Shown here: piece after piece, positions 1-7,155 of the stretch | Layout of the letters: each line of letters opens with the position of its first letter | How positions within the stretch are numbered: the first letter of the stretch is position 1 | Assembly (NCBI GenBank): GCA_002729295.1 | Contig: PBTU01000141.1 | Location: forward strand, 1-10,647 | DNA: 10,647 nucleotides | Source: Verrucomicrobiales bacterium | GTDB lineage: Bacteria; Verrucomicrobiota; Verrucomicrobiia; Verrucomicrobiales; Akkermansiaceae | Direction: 5' to 3' | The notes under the pieces: model-generated | Told to the model about the DNA's origin: nothing | Seen by the model: the letters and a program-made list of their open reading frames with translations, nothing else | The model's database searches: none | Translations under genes and position numbers: made by a program

Positions 1-413
1 CCCGCGGCCAATCCCGAGGTATGCGTTAGAAGATGCCGAATGGTAATCTTCGGTTTATTGGAATCCCCGATCAACTCCGGCAGGTAGCGCTGCGCGGGCA
101 CATCGAGATCGATCTTCCCTTCCTCGAACAATTTCATGACCGAAGGAGTCGTCGCCACCACTTTGGTCAAGGACGCGAGATCATAGATGGTCTCCTTTGT
201 CGCCCCTTCCACCACGGGTTCCAATTGTCGCTGGCCATAGCTCTTCTGATAAATCCCCTTCCCGTGTTCCAAATGGAGAACCCCGCCCGGCATCCGTTTG
301 TCAGAGATCCCCTTCTCAATCAGAACATCGATCTCCCGCAATACTTTGAGATCAAGCCCTTGCGCATAAGTGACGGAATAGGTGGCAAGAAAAACAAGGA
401 ATCGAATCATCAT
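1..413 (-). CDS. Secreted serine hydrolase, class C beta-lactamase/esterase family (partial, 3' end beyond left edge)
   Basis: The first 137 residues are visible. Residues 1-18 look like a Sec signal peptide (MMIRFLVFLATYSVTYAQG, likely cleavage after YA-Q). The mature part matches the beta-lactamase superfamily (AmpC, penicillin-binding protein, EstB-type esterases): an early PGG segment, then DLASLTK, which supplies the catalytic Ser81-x-x-Lys84, and RHLLTHTSGL at 126-135, the conserved stretch after the active site in this family. The second catalytic motif (Tyr-x-Asn) and the C-terminal triad lie beyond the window, so activity and full length cannot be judged. Two ATG codons are in tandem (413 and 410); an in-frame stop upstream leaves no other ATG. 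No Shine-Dalgarno is evident. In PVC genomes such proteins are usually periplasmic esterases or peptidases rather than antibiotic-resistance enzymes, so a resistance role should not be assumed. It lies downstream of the esterase at 723-1571 on the same strand, 61 bases past the pseudogene tail. Confidence 0.88.
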   Translation of the reverse strand, partial: MMIRFLVFLATYSVTYAQGLDLKVLREIDVLIEKGISDKRMPGGVLHLEHGKGIYQKSYGQRQLEPVVEGATKETIYDLASLTKVVATTPSVMKLFEEGKIDLDVPAQRYLPELIGDSNKPKITIRHLLTHTSGLAA

Positions 414-474
414 CGGGATGAATTTACTACGGACCGGACCACCCGCTCTTCCAAACTCTTCTTTTTCGTAAGCG

Positions 475-720
475 CTATTGATTCTGTGTTACGATCACCC
501 TGGCATACTTTTGATCTTCCAACTCCGGAGCGAGAGACCATTGGGTGATGATGGAGTTTCCGTTTGGAACCGATTAATTAAGAAGAATGGCCTCGCTATC
601 TTGCAAGGTCGTGAGATCACGGGAAACTTCGACCCTGACGCTGACATCGTCCGCCCCCAGGATTTGTGGAAATTCCAAAACCGATAACCCATTCGCGAAC
701 CTGTCTAGGAACAGAGCCAC
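475..720 (-). pseudogene. Decayed C-terminal tail of a verrucomicrobial-type secreted protein
   Basis: Reading the minus strand from 720 to the TAG at 477-475 gives 80 residues broken by one TAA at 576-574. Before the stop is a segment containing ADDVSVRVEVSRDLTT; after it come SVPNGNSIITQW and, at the end, KYARVIVTQNQ. The pattern (hydrophobic strand, V-x-V-S-x-DL-x-x-W, then PNGxGxxxxT, then a final F/YxRxxVT) is one I recognise as a recurrent tail on large secreted or surface proteins of Verrucomicrobiota. Both halves lie in one frame, so the TAA is a nonsense change, not a frameshift. The usual Trp of DLTxW is Leu here, which also fits decay. There is no start codon or N-terminal domain; the fragment begins right at the esterase stop (725-723). 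I infer it is the leftover of a larger gene deleted or overwritten when the neighbours were rearranged. The left limit is firm; the right limit (about 700-720) is approximate. Confidence 0.6.
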
Positions 721-722
721 TC

Positions 723-1571
723 TCACGGCATACTCTTTTCGATAAACTCCCAAGTTTCCAAGCCCCATTTTCCTTCGGTCATGCACTTGGGATTGTGCAG
801 AAACTTCCTTGAAGGATCCTTGCGATTGAGACAACACGACCCTTCCGGGTAGTCACTCACCTCAGCAGGTAATTGGGTGAAATCATAAATGATTTTGAGC
901 TGGTCCAGAGCCTCTCGGAACTTTCTGGTATTGAGTCCACCTTGAACAATTCGAAGCTTCAGAGACTTCTTAATCGCTTCCGCTTCCTTCACAAACTCCG
1001 GAACATAATTTCTGACGCTCGAATCCGTCGTGCTCGTACCCCCGCCGGCATCCAGGGCCACTGCGACCGAAAAAACATCGAGATGTTTTGATCCCCAGTA
1101 AAGGGAACCTGCGGCACCCATGGAGAATCCCATAATCGTTCGCCTGCTCCTGTCTTTTGCGATGGCGTATTCTTTCTCAAGATGCGGCAATAATTCCTTA
1201 ATTACATTGGTTTCAGGCATCTTCCCCTTGGCCCCATCCCGCCAAACTGTTCCACCGTACTTTTCAGGAAATACGACAATCGCATCCCGGATCTTCCCCG
1301 CTTTCCTCGCGGCTTCATAACTGAGCATGACTTCGGACGAAGAATTGCCACCCCCCGCACCATGAAGAAAAACGATCAAAGGATACGGTCCCTTGTCCTT
1401 GCTGTATTCCGGAGGCAAATACAGGGTGTAAATGATTTCATTCCCCGTGACAGGCCCCTTGAAGATCAAATTCTTTTGATATTTTCCTTGGTGAACAGCA
1501 GCAGCCTTTTGGCCCTGGGCCACACCCATTCCAAGTGCACAAAGAGCTAGAAGCATTCGTATCGTCATCAT
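723..1571 (-). CDS. Secreted alpha/beta hydrolase, esterase of the CE1/PHB-depolymerase-like type
   Basis: 282 residues. Residues 1-20 form a Sec signal peptide (hydrophobic MLLALCALGMGVAQG after MMTIR). The mature enzyme shows the order expected of this esterase group: YTLYLPPEY near 48-56, the beta-strand and oxyanion-hole segment PLIVFLHGAGGG at 64-75, and the nucleophile elbow GFSMG at 148-152 with Ser150 as catalytic serine. A likely acid is Asp174 (LDAGGG). The catalytic His is probably His259 in LHNPK, since HNP followed by WxF near the C-terminus is usual in relatives. The stretch at about 236-258, including two adjacent Cys and many charged residues, seems longer than in relatives and may be an insertion. 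Family members release acetyl, feruloyl or other acyl groups from polysaccharides or short esters; the substrate here cannot be deduced. Tandem ATGs open the frame and I keep the first. It is divergent to the sulfatase, with which it may share a control region. Confidence 0.85.
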   Translation of the reverse strand: MMTIRMLLALCALGMGVAQGQKAAAVHQGKYQKNLIFKGPVTGNEIIYTLYLPPEYSKDKGPYPLIVFLHGAGGGNSSSEVMLSYEAARKAGKIRDAIVVFPEKYGGTVWRDGAKGKMPETNVIKELLPHLEKEYAIAKDRSRRTIMGFSMGAAGSLYWGSKHLDVFSVAVALDAGGGTSTTDSSVRNYVPEFVKEAEAIKKSLKLRIVQGGLNTRKFREALDQLKIIYDFTQLPAEVSDYPEGSCCLNRKDPSRKFLHNPKCMTEGKWGLETWEFIEKSMP

Positions 1572-1690
1572 TATTTGGATTCTTGTTTAGCGCCAAGAAA
1601 ACAACACCTCGCCCCGACTAGGAAGATAAAAACCCTCGAGGCCGGTTTTCTGGTTTTGCGTCTATCCAGACTCAATGTTAACTCCCTCCC
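1572..1690. promoter_or_regulatory. Divergent intergenic region between esterase and sulfatase
   Basis: These 119 bases separate two genes transcribed away from each other, so both promoters should lie here or close by. I see no convincing -35/-10 pair on either strand and no Shine-Dalgarno before either ATG. The one structural element is an inverted repeat, AAAACC at 1629-1634 and GGTTTT at 1644-1649 with a 9-base loop containing CTCGAG. It could be a regulator site or the base of a 5' hairpin, but a 6-base repeat is weak evidence. The assignment as a control region rests on gene orientation alone. Confidence 0.35.
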
Positions 1691-3109
1691 ATGATACGCG
1701 TATTAACCGCCCTGTTTCTAGCTGCCACTTTTGCCACCGCCGGGGCACGCAAACCCAACATCATTTACGTCATGGTCGACGACCTCGGATATGGTGACCT
1801 CGGTTGTTACGGCCAAAAGACGCTCAAAACTCCGCATCTCGACAAGATGGCGTCACAAGGCATGAAATTTACCGACCACTATTCCGGTCACACCGTGTGC
1901 CGCCCATCCAGGTTGGTCCTCTGGCTTGGCCAGCACGTCGGAACGACGAAAGTCAACGGCAACATCAAGGCTGGGCTGACGGGAAAAGAAATGACCATCG
2001 CCAAGAAACTCAATGAGGCGGGATACACCACCGGAGGCGTCGGCAAGTGGGCTCTCGGACATGTTAGTAAGCCAGAGGAAATTAACAATCCCGGACACCC
2101 CAACAACAATGGATTCGACTACTGGTTCGGCTACATGAATCAGTCCAACGCTCACAATTTCTATCCCACCTTTCTTTGGGAGAACAAGACCCAGATCAAA
2201 CTCCCGGGAAATGTCATCAGTGATGATCCCCGCGGAGCAGGACGTGTCGCGAGCAAGAAAGTTACCTACTCCCACCACAAAATGGTCGATCGCGGTTTCG
2301 AGTTCATCCGTAAAAACAAAGATAACCCCTTCCTTCTCCATATGCATTGGACCATCCCACACACCAACAATGAAGCGGGCCGCGTAACTGGAGATGGTCA
2401 GGAAGTTCCCGACTACGGAATTTACAAAAACAAGGACTGGCCGAATCCCGAGAAAGGCTTCGCCGCCATGATCACCATGATGGACGACGACATGGGCAAG
2501 CTCTTCAAACTACTGCAAGATCTCAAGATCGACAACGATACCCTGGTCATCTTCACCTCCGATAACGGCCCGCACCACGAAGGCGGACACAAACATGATT
2601 TCTTCGACTCCAACGGGCCTTTGAAGGGCCACAAACGCTCCATGCACGACGGAGGAATTCGCGTTCCCTTCATCGCTAGGTGGCCGGGGAAAATCGAAGC
2701 AGCCACCACCTCAGACCTCCCATCAGCCTTCTGGGATTTTCTTCCAACCGCCTGCGAGATCGCTGGAACCGACGTCCCGAAAAACATCGATGGCATTTCC
2801 TATCTCCCGACCCTTCTCGGAAAATCCGACCAGCAGAAAAAACACAACTACCTCTACTGGAGCAGCCGGGAAGGCACCACCTCCATTGGTGTCCGGCATC
2901 AGAACTGGAAGCTCGTCAAATATCGCGAAACCAAGGCGAACAAGAAAAAGAGAACCAAAACAAACGGGCCGGACGATTGGCGACTCTACGATATTTCAAA
3001 AGACCCCGGCGAAGAGAACGACCTTTCCAAAGAGAAACCCGAACTGGTCTTGAAGATCAAAGGCCTTGTTGAACGGGACAAACTCCCCCTCTCCGCTCAA
3101 CGTAAATAA
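1691..3109 (+). CDS. Secreted sulfatase (arylsulfatase A-like, S1 type)
   Basis: 472 residues, normal for the family. Residues 1-19 are a Sec signal peptide. Hydrolyses sulfate esters outside the cytoplasm. The visible active-site framework is complete: KPNIIYVMVDDLGYGD with metal ligands Asp30 and Asp31; CRPSR at 70-74 with Cys70, the residue turned into formylglycine; GKWALGH with Lys119; HWTIPH at 219-224; TSDNG with Asp291 and Asn292; and GPLKGHKR with Lys312, followed by DGGIRVPFIARWPG. The C-terminal WRLYDISKDPGEENDL closes the smaller domain. Two oddities lie in the signature: position 2 of CxPSR is Arg, and the usual Thr-Gly six residues after PSR is Leu-Gly (LVLWLGQ). Maturation needs a formylglycine-generating enzyme, which is not in this window. 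The substrate is unknown; nearby esterases and PVC context suggest a sulfated polysaccharide, an inference. It is the only plus-strand gene, so it is an independent transcription unit. No Shine-Dalgarno precedes the ATG, but the signal peptide supports this start. Confidence 0.95.
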   Translation: MIRVLTALFLAATFATAGARKPNIIYVMVDDLGYGDLGCYGQKTLKTPHLDKMASQGMKFTDHYSGHTVCRPSRLVLWLGQHVGTTKVNGNIKAGLTGKEMTIAKKLNEAGYTTGGVGKWALGHVSKPEEINNPGHPNNNGFDYWFGYMNQSNAHNFYPTFLWENKTQIKLPGNVISDDPRGAGRVASKKVTYSHHKMVDRGFEFIRKNKDNPFLLHMHWTIPHTNNEAGRVTGDGQEVPDYGIYKNKDWPNPEKGFAAMITMMDDDMGKLFKLLQDLKIDNDTLVIFTSDNGPHHEGGHKHDFFDSNGPLKGHKRSMHDGGIRVPFIARWPGKIEAATTSDLPSAFWDFLPTACEIAGTDVPKNIDGISYLPTLLGKSDQQKKHNYLYWSSREGTTSIGVRHQNWKLVKYRETKANKKKRTKTNGPDDWRLYDISKDPGEENDLSKEKPELVLKIKGLVERDKLPLSAQRK

Positions 3110-3121
3110 AATACCCTAATC

Positions 3122-3139
3122 CAACCCCAACCGGGGTTG
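3122..3139. terminator. Possible transcription terminator hairpin between convergent genes
   Basis: In the 102-base gap between the sulfatase stop and the end of the minus-strand DUF1552 gene there is a perfect 7-bp stem, CAACCCC (3122-3128) with GGGGTTG (3133-3139) and a 4-base loop AACC. It starts 13 bases after the sulfatase stop. No T-run follows on the plus strand; on the minus strand a T-rich stretch begins about ten bases later. A second, imperfect hairpin lies at 3164-3186 (AAGC/GCTT core). Position and symmetry suit a bidirectional terminator, but without a T-tract the call stays tentative. Confidence 0.35.
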
Positions 3140-3211
3140 CGTCCAATAACGACGCCCCAAGGTGGAGGAAAGCTCCAGCTTCCCCCGTCTGCCGCGATTC
3201 GAATCTATGGA

Positions 3212-4549
3212 TCAGATCAGCTCACCGACGATTCCAGTGGAGTCTCCGAAGCGGGTGTTCTTCAGGCCCATTTGTTGAAGTTGGGTGGAGAAGACATTGG
3301 AGAAAGGGGTGTCCCTGGTGAACTTGAGGTATTGGCCGTGTTTGAAGCCCAGCTTTTTGCCTCCGGCGAGAACGAGGGGGTAGTTCCGGTTGGTATGGGT
3401 GGTGCTGTTGCTGCTGCCGTAGAGGAAGGTGGTGTAGTCGAGGAGGCTGTCGCTGGACTCGGGAGCTGCAGAGGTGTTTCGCATCCGGGTCAGGAAGTGG
3501 GAGAACTCGGTGGCAAGGAAACGATCCCATTTACCGAGAGGTTCCACGCCGTCGTCTTTATTCCAGCCGTGAGCCAGACCGTGAAGGTGTTTTCCGAAGC
3601 CGAGGAGTTGCGGGAATTTCCCACCCAAAGTGGTGGCGTCGCCCATGCTGGCGATTTGGTAGGTGGCGACCCGTGTGGAGTCGGTTTGAAACGCCAGATG
3701 AATCAACTCGTACATTGTGCGAATATACTGCTCGGGGATCTGGTGATCAGAGTCGAGCTTGAGGCGTTCACGCTCTTCGTCGGTCAATGTCGGTTTGGCG
3801 ATGTCGATCCAGGCTTGGGATTGTTCGACGTTTTTTTCCACCTGCCGGACCGAGTCCATGTATTCGTCGAGCTTTTGCTGGTCGTGATTACCAAGCTTGC
3901 GGCGGACGCTGTTGGCATCTTCGAGGACGAGGTCGAGAAGGTGGGCGGAACTTTTGAGTCGCCGGCGATTTCTCGCGGTGTCCGGATCGCCGGCACCAAA
4001 GAGGCGTTCGTAAATACGGCGGGGTTGATTGACGGCAGGAATCGGACGGCCGTGTTTGTTGAAGGAGAGAGTACTGGATCGAGTGGGTTCGCCCACTCCA
4101 CCATCGGTGGACATGATCAACGAGTCGTAACGGGTTTGGCCGGCATAATGCTCTGCGACAATCTGATCCATGGACTGAACATTCCGCAGCTTGTTGGTGA
4201 GAATGTTCCAACCAGTAAGGAAAGTGTCAGCACTGTCGTGTCCGCCAATCTTTTCGACTTCGGGGTGAGAGAGTCCGCCAAGAACAGTGAGATGTTCGCG
4301 ATGAGGTTCCAGCGGTTTTAAACTCTTGTTGAATTGAAAGTCCTTGCCTTCGCCTTTGGGGAACCAGTGCCAGTCTTGTTTATCTTCCTGCTTGGGAAGG
4401 GAGACCCCGAAAGGAAAATAGACAACACCGAGCCTGGCAGGAGGCGGAGTGGTCTTCTTACCATTGGCCATGCAGTCCAGCACCGGAAGGGCAAGACAAG
4501 CTCCTGCTCCCCGGAGAAATGTTCGTCGACCAATGTGTTGAGTCCTCAT
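3212..4549 (-). CDS. DUF1552 (HXXSHH family) protein, Tat-exported; partner of the adjacent cytochrome protein
   Basis: 445 residues. The N-terminus has a twin-arginine signal (GRRTFLRGAG at 7-16, then a hydrophobic ACLALPVL), so the protein is exported folded, often a sign of a cofactor or metal. The body matches DUF1552: GVVYFPFG near 41-48, LGGLSHPE at 90-97, HDSADTFLTGW at 104-114, FQTDSTRVATYQIA at 287-300, HLHGLAHGWN at 321-330 and YGSSNSTTHTNRN toward the end. The family's HxxSHH motif reads HGLAHG here, with Ala for Ser and Gly for the last His; whether this affects function is unknown. No enzymatic activity is established for the family. Its ATG shares one base with the stop of the upstream cytochrome gene (TAATG), a clear sign of translational coupling, and this order (cytochrome gene then DUF1552) is the usual one in Planctomycetota and Verrucomicrobiota. 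A second, divergent paralogue lies at 7156-8472. Confidence 0.92.
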   Translation of the reverse strand: MRTQHIGRRTFLRGAGACLALPVLDCMANGKKTTPPPARLGVVYFPFGVSLPKQEDKQDWHWFPKGEGKDFQFNKSLKPLEPHREHLTVLGGLSHPEVEKIGGHDSADTFLTGWNILTNKLRNVQSMDQIVAEHYAGQTRYDSLIMSTDGGVGEPTRSSTLSFNKHGRPIPAVNQPRRIYERLFGAGDPDTARNRRRLKSSAHLLDLVLEDANSVRRKLGNHDQQKLDEYMDSVRQVEKNVEQSQAWIDIAKPTLTDEERERLKLDSDHQIPEQYIRTMYELIHLAFQTDSTRVATYQIASMGDATTLGGKFPQLLGFGKHLHGLAHGWNKDDGVEPLGKWDRFLATEFSHFLTRMRNTSAAPESSDSLLDYTTFLYGSSNSTTHTNRNYPLVLAGGKKLGFKHGQYLKFTRDTPFSNVFSTQLQQMGLKNTRFGDSTGIVGELI

Positions 4550-6972
4550 TACTTTGTCGAAAAGGCTTCATTAGTTACGATGCTTTCCACTAGTGATTGC
4601 AAACGAAGGCCATTTTTCAGTGATTTTTTTGCAATTTCTTCGACCAACGGCTCGTCAGAGAACTCAAGGGATCGCCCCATGGAATAAGCTAAAAGCTTAC
4701 TGGTAAGTGCCTGAGCAAATTGTTGCCTCCGTTCGGTGAGAAGGTATTTCTTGAGCCCATCCAAATTCTTCAACTCTCTGCCATCGGGGAGCTTGCCCGT
4801 GGAATCCACCGGATGACGGGCCACGACTTTCTTCCCGTGTTTGCGGAGGATTTCATCACGGATCAAACCAGTGGCACCGTAGGCTTCAAGCATTTGCCCC
4901 CAGGGATCAATGTTTCGATGACAATCGGCACAGGCCGGATCATCCCGATGAATGCGCAGTTGCTCACGGATGGGCAGTTTCGAAAATTTTGGATCACTTT
5001 CATCGAGTGGCGGAACATTGGGCGGAGGTGGAGGCGGAGGATCATTGAGCAGGTTCTTGCGAACGAAGACCGCCCGCTTGATGATGCTAGAGTCGTAACC
5101 GGTGGAATGTCCCAATAAAACAGAGCCATGGGTCAAGACCCCTCCCCGCTCCGCTGACTTTTTGACTTTGCGGAAGTCTCCTCCATAAACCCCTTCGATC
5201 TTGTAATGATCTGCCAGTTCCTGGTTCACCAATTGAAAGTCCGATTCGATGAAGTTCTCTGCCGAGAGATTCCTGCGTAGGATCTCTCCGAAAAAGTGAA
5301 TCGTTTCACTCCGGAAATTCTCCTTCAGATCCGGATGTGGTTTCCCATAGATATTGGGTTCGATTTCAATTCGATCAATGGCATCCACATCCAGCCATTG
5401 GGTGGCGAAAGTTCGAATGAATTCACCAGCGCGCGGGTCTTTCACCATTCGTGCCACCTCTTGTCGCAGGGCGTCTGGCTCGGTGAGCTTGTTCTGCTTC
5501 GCAAGATCTCGTAGCCGATCATCGGGAAGAGTGTTCCAGAGGAAGTAAGAAAGTCTGGCGGCAAGCTCATGGGAGTTAAGTTTCCTTTTCTCCTGAGATT
5601 CAGGCTCCATCAGATAGAGAAAGTCTTGTGAAACTAAGACCAGCACCAAGGTCTCTTTCAGCGCTTCTTCAAAGCTTGGAAAATCGGGACGAATCTTGGT
5701 GAAGAATGAAGCGAGCTTCTCAACCTCCTCAGGAACCACTTCTTTCCGCCAAGCCTTCGGCAGGAAATTCTTGAGAATGTGCGCAACTTGTTTCGCTTCG
5801 TCGTCCGGATACTTCTCTTTGGAATCGATGAGGATATCCTGATCGTGTTTGGGTGGCCACGACTCGTAGATAGGGCCTTTAAATTCCACGGACTCTACAA
5901 CCAGATAAGGAAGATCGGGGTCTTCGATGCGGAAGTTTCTATCCTTCCCCTTCTCATCTTTTCTTTTCTCCGTTTTGACCTCCGCGTGTTCGTTGGCGAC
6001 GTTCATCACATTGACTAAGAGCCCCGGGTATTTTCCCTGACCGCGCACGGGAAGCGGGAAGTTCTCCAACCTTCCTCGAAAGACATATTCGTGCGTGCCC
6101 TCCTTTATGATGTCCAGTTCGGCAAGTGTCTTTTCCTGAAGTAAGGTGTCCGGACGATACCCAACAACGACTCTCAACCTGGGGATCGGACCCTTTTTCT
6201 CCGGCAGATCGGCCTTCAATTTGACTCGAATTTCGAAAGGGCCTTCGTCCGGGTAGTCATCCTTAATCCGACCGATAAAGCGGACCTTGGGGCCCAGACG
6301 ATTTCCGGCAATTTCGCCACTTTCCATCCGGACTTTGCTGGACTCCTTGAAAGTGTGGTGAAACATCTTGGGTTGAGGGCCGGTGACGATCGCTTTGTCG
6401 AGAGCATCCCGGGCCGCCTTGATGTAGTGCTCCATTTGTTCGCCGGTCATCTGGAGAGAGCTGCCATTATTACGAAGTCCGTCTGGCGACATCGGATCCC
6501 GGGGGATGTCCTGAATGTGGTTGATGTCGAGCCCCAACAAGTCCCGCATCGTATTCTGATACTGGTCACGAGTGAGTCTGCGCAGGACGACCTGTCCGCC
6601 TTTACTTTGGTGGACTTTGTGGGCGTGTTCGATGGTGGCATTGAGCCAATCCAGAACAATTTTGCGCTCTTCGGCAGTGAGGTCCTCTTCGTCATCAGGT
6701 GGCATTTCCCCGAGGTTGATCACTCCCCGGACATCATGCCATGTTTCGGCGGACCTCACGTCCTTGATCAAGTCGGAAGAGAGGGTATCGAGGCGGATTT
6801 TTCCTTTCTGCTTCTGCTCACCGTGACAGCCGAAGCATTTTGCTTGGAGAATGGGTCGCACCTGATCTTCGTATCCGCCGGGAGCCGCCGGCGACTCTGG
6901 CTTGGCGAATAAAGAACCACAAAGCATGAAGAGCAGTGGCATATATTGAAAGCTGGTCAGGATCCTTAACAT
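4549..6972 (-). CDS. Planctomycete-type cytochrome c domain protein (PSCyt1-DUF1587-DUF1595-DUF1592-DUF1588-DUF1585)
   Basis: 807 residues with an N-terminal signal segment (1-23, MPLLFMLCGSLFA core). Domains in order: PSCyt1 with a haem c site CFGCH (46-50) and the possible axial Met in GEMPP (88-92); DUF1587 around VLRRLTRDQYQNTMRDLLGL (129-148); a beta-rich central part (about 205-370), probably carbohydrate-binding-like; DUF1595 around ELAARLSYFLWNTLPDD (469-485); DUF1592 around FATQWLDV (522-529); DUF1588 with GGVLTHGSVLLGHS (610-623) and a run of seven prolines (645-651); then CADCH (681-685), a possible second haem site; and DUF1585 to the end. The export signal, CxxCH and Met point to a periplasmic haem protein in electron transfer or an oxidative reaction, but its chemistry is not established. 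GGAAG lies 6 bases before the ATG, one of the few good ribosome-binding sites here. The stop overlaps the next gene's start by one base. A 183-base gap upstream suggests it may have its own promoter. Confidence 0.93.
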   Translation of the reverse strand: MLRILTSFQYMPLLFMLCGSLFAKPESPAAPGGYEDQVRPILQAKCFGCHGEQKQKGKIRLDTLSSDLIKDVRSAETWHDVRGVINLGEMPPDDEEDLTAEERKIVLDWLNATIEHAHKVHQSKGGQVVLRRLTRDQYQNTMRDLLGLDINHIQDIPRDPMSPDGLRNNGSSLQMTGEQMEHYIKAARDALDKAIVTGPQPKMFHHTFKESSKVRMESGEIAGNRLGPKVRFIGRIKDDYPDEGPFEIRVKLKADLPEKKGPIPRLRVVVGYRPDTLLQEKTLAELDIIKEGTHEYVFRGRLENFPLPVRGQGKYPGLLVNVMNVANEHAEVKTEKRKDEKGKDRNFRIEDPDLPYLVVESVEFKGPIYESWPPKHDQDILIDSKEKYPDDEAKQVAHILKNFLPKAWRKEVVPEEVEKLASFFTKIRPDFPSFEEALKETLVLVLVSQDFLYLMEPESQEKRKLNSHELAARLSYFLWNTLPDDRLRDLAKQNKLTEPDALRQEVARMVKDPRAGEFIRTFATQWLDVDAIDRIEIEPNIYGKPHPDLKENFRSETIHFFGEILRRNLSAENFIESDFQLVNQELADHYKIEGVYGGDFRKVKKSAERGGVLTHGSVLLGHSTGYDSSIIKRAVFVRKNLLNDPPPPPPPNVPPLDESDPKFSKLPIREQLRIHRDDPACADCHRNIDPWGQMLEAYGATGLIRDEILRKHGKKVVARHPVDSTGKLPDGRELKNLDGLKKYLLTERRQQFAQALTSKLLAYSMGRSLEFSDEPLVEEIAKKSLKNGLRLQSLVESIVTNEAFSTK

Positions 6973-7155
6973 CTGGTTCTTCCGAGGGCTCTATCGCTGG
7001 TTGAATTGAACTTGGCGACTCGGAAACCAAATTCAGTTTTGCACCTCAGATGGGAACCGTTCGTAATCTCTATACGCTAGTTCGTAAGCCAACATACGGG
7101 ACAAATCTGTCCCTTGTATCAATGGCTGAAACATCCAGAGACGAAAGCCCTCGCC
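6973..7155 (-). promoter_or_regulatory. Intra-cluster gap with an inverted repeat, possible control site for the cytochrome-DUF1552 pair
   Basis: This is the one long gap in a minus-strand series whose other junctions overlap or lie within about 35 bases. It holds a perfect 6-bp stem, GGGACA (7098-7103) and TGTCCC (7108-7113) around a 4-base loop, extended after a two-base bulge by ATAC (7094-7097) and GTAT (7116-7119). There is also a 7-base direct repeat TTCGTAA at 7060-7066 and 7081-7087, 21 bases apart, about two helical turns. Either could be a regulator site, or the hairpin could end the upstream transcript, though no T-run follows it. No good -35/-10 pair was found, and the gap has no ORF with family features. 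Confidence 0.35.

Noticed and set aside
33..548. A 171-codon plus-strand open frame at the left end
   Set aside because: The opposite strand encodes a signal peptide plus the SLTK and HLLTHTSGL motifs of a serine hydrolase, which explains this stretch.
3137..4321. A 394-codon open frame on the plus strand, antisense to the DUF1552 gene
   Set aside because: It overlaps a gene with clear family motifs, its translation is a Val/Gly/Glu-rich mirror of that gene, and it shows no domain or signal. It arises from codon bias on the opposite strand.
5018..5040. G-rich run encoding seven prolines in the cytochrome protein
   Set aside because: A proline run followed by NVPPL is normal at this point of DUF1588-containing proteins, so it is neither a repeat element nor a new feature.
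6355..6912. A 185-codon plus-strand open frame
   Set aside because: It lies wholly inside the cytochrome protein gene, antisense to the CxxCH and DUF1587 coding part, and has no recognisable features.
7094..7122. Possible minus-strand promoter with TTGATA as -35 over the inverted repeat
   Set aside because: At 17-base spacing the -10 would be CCGTAT, too far from consensus to call.
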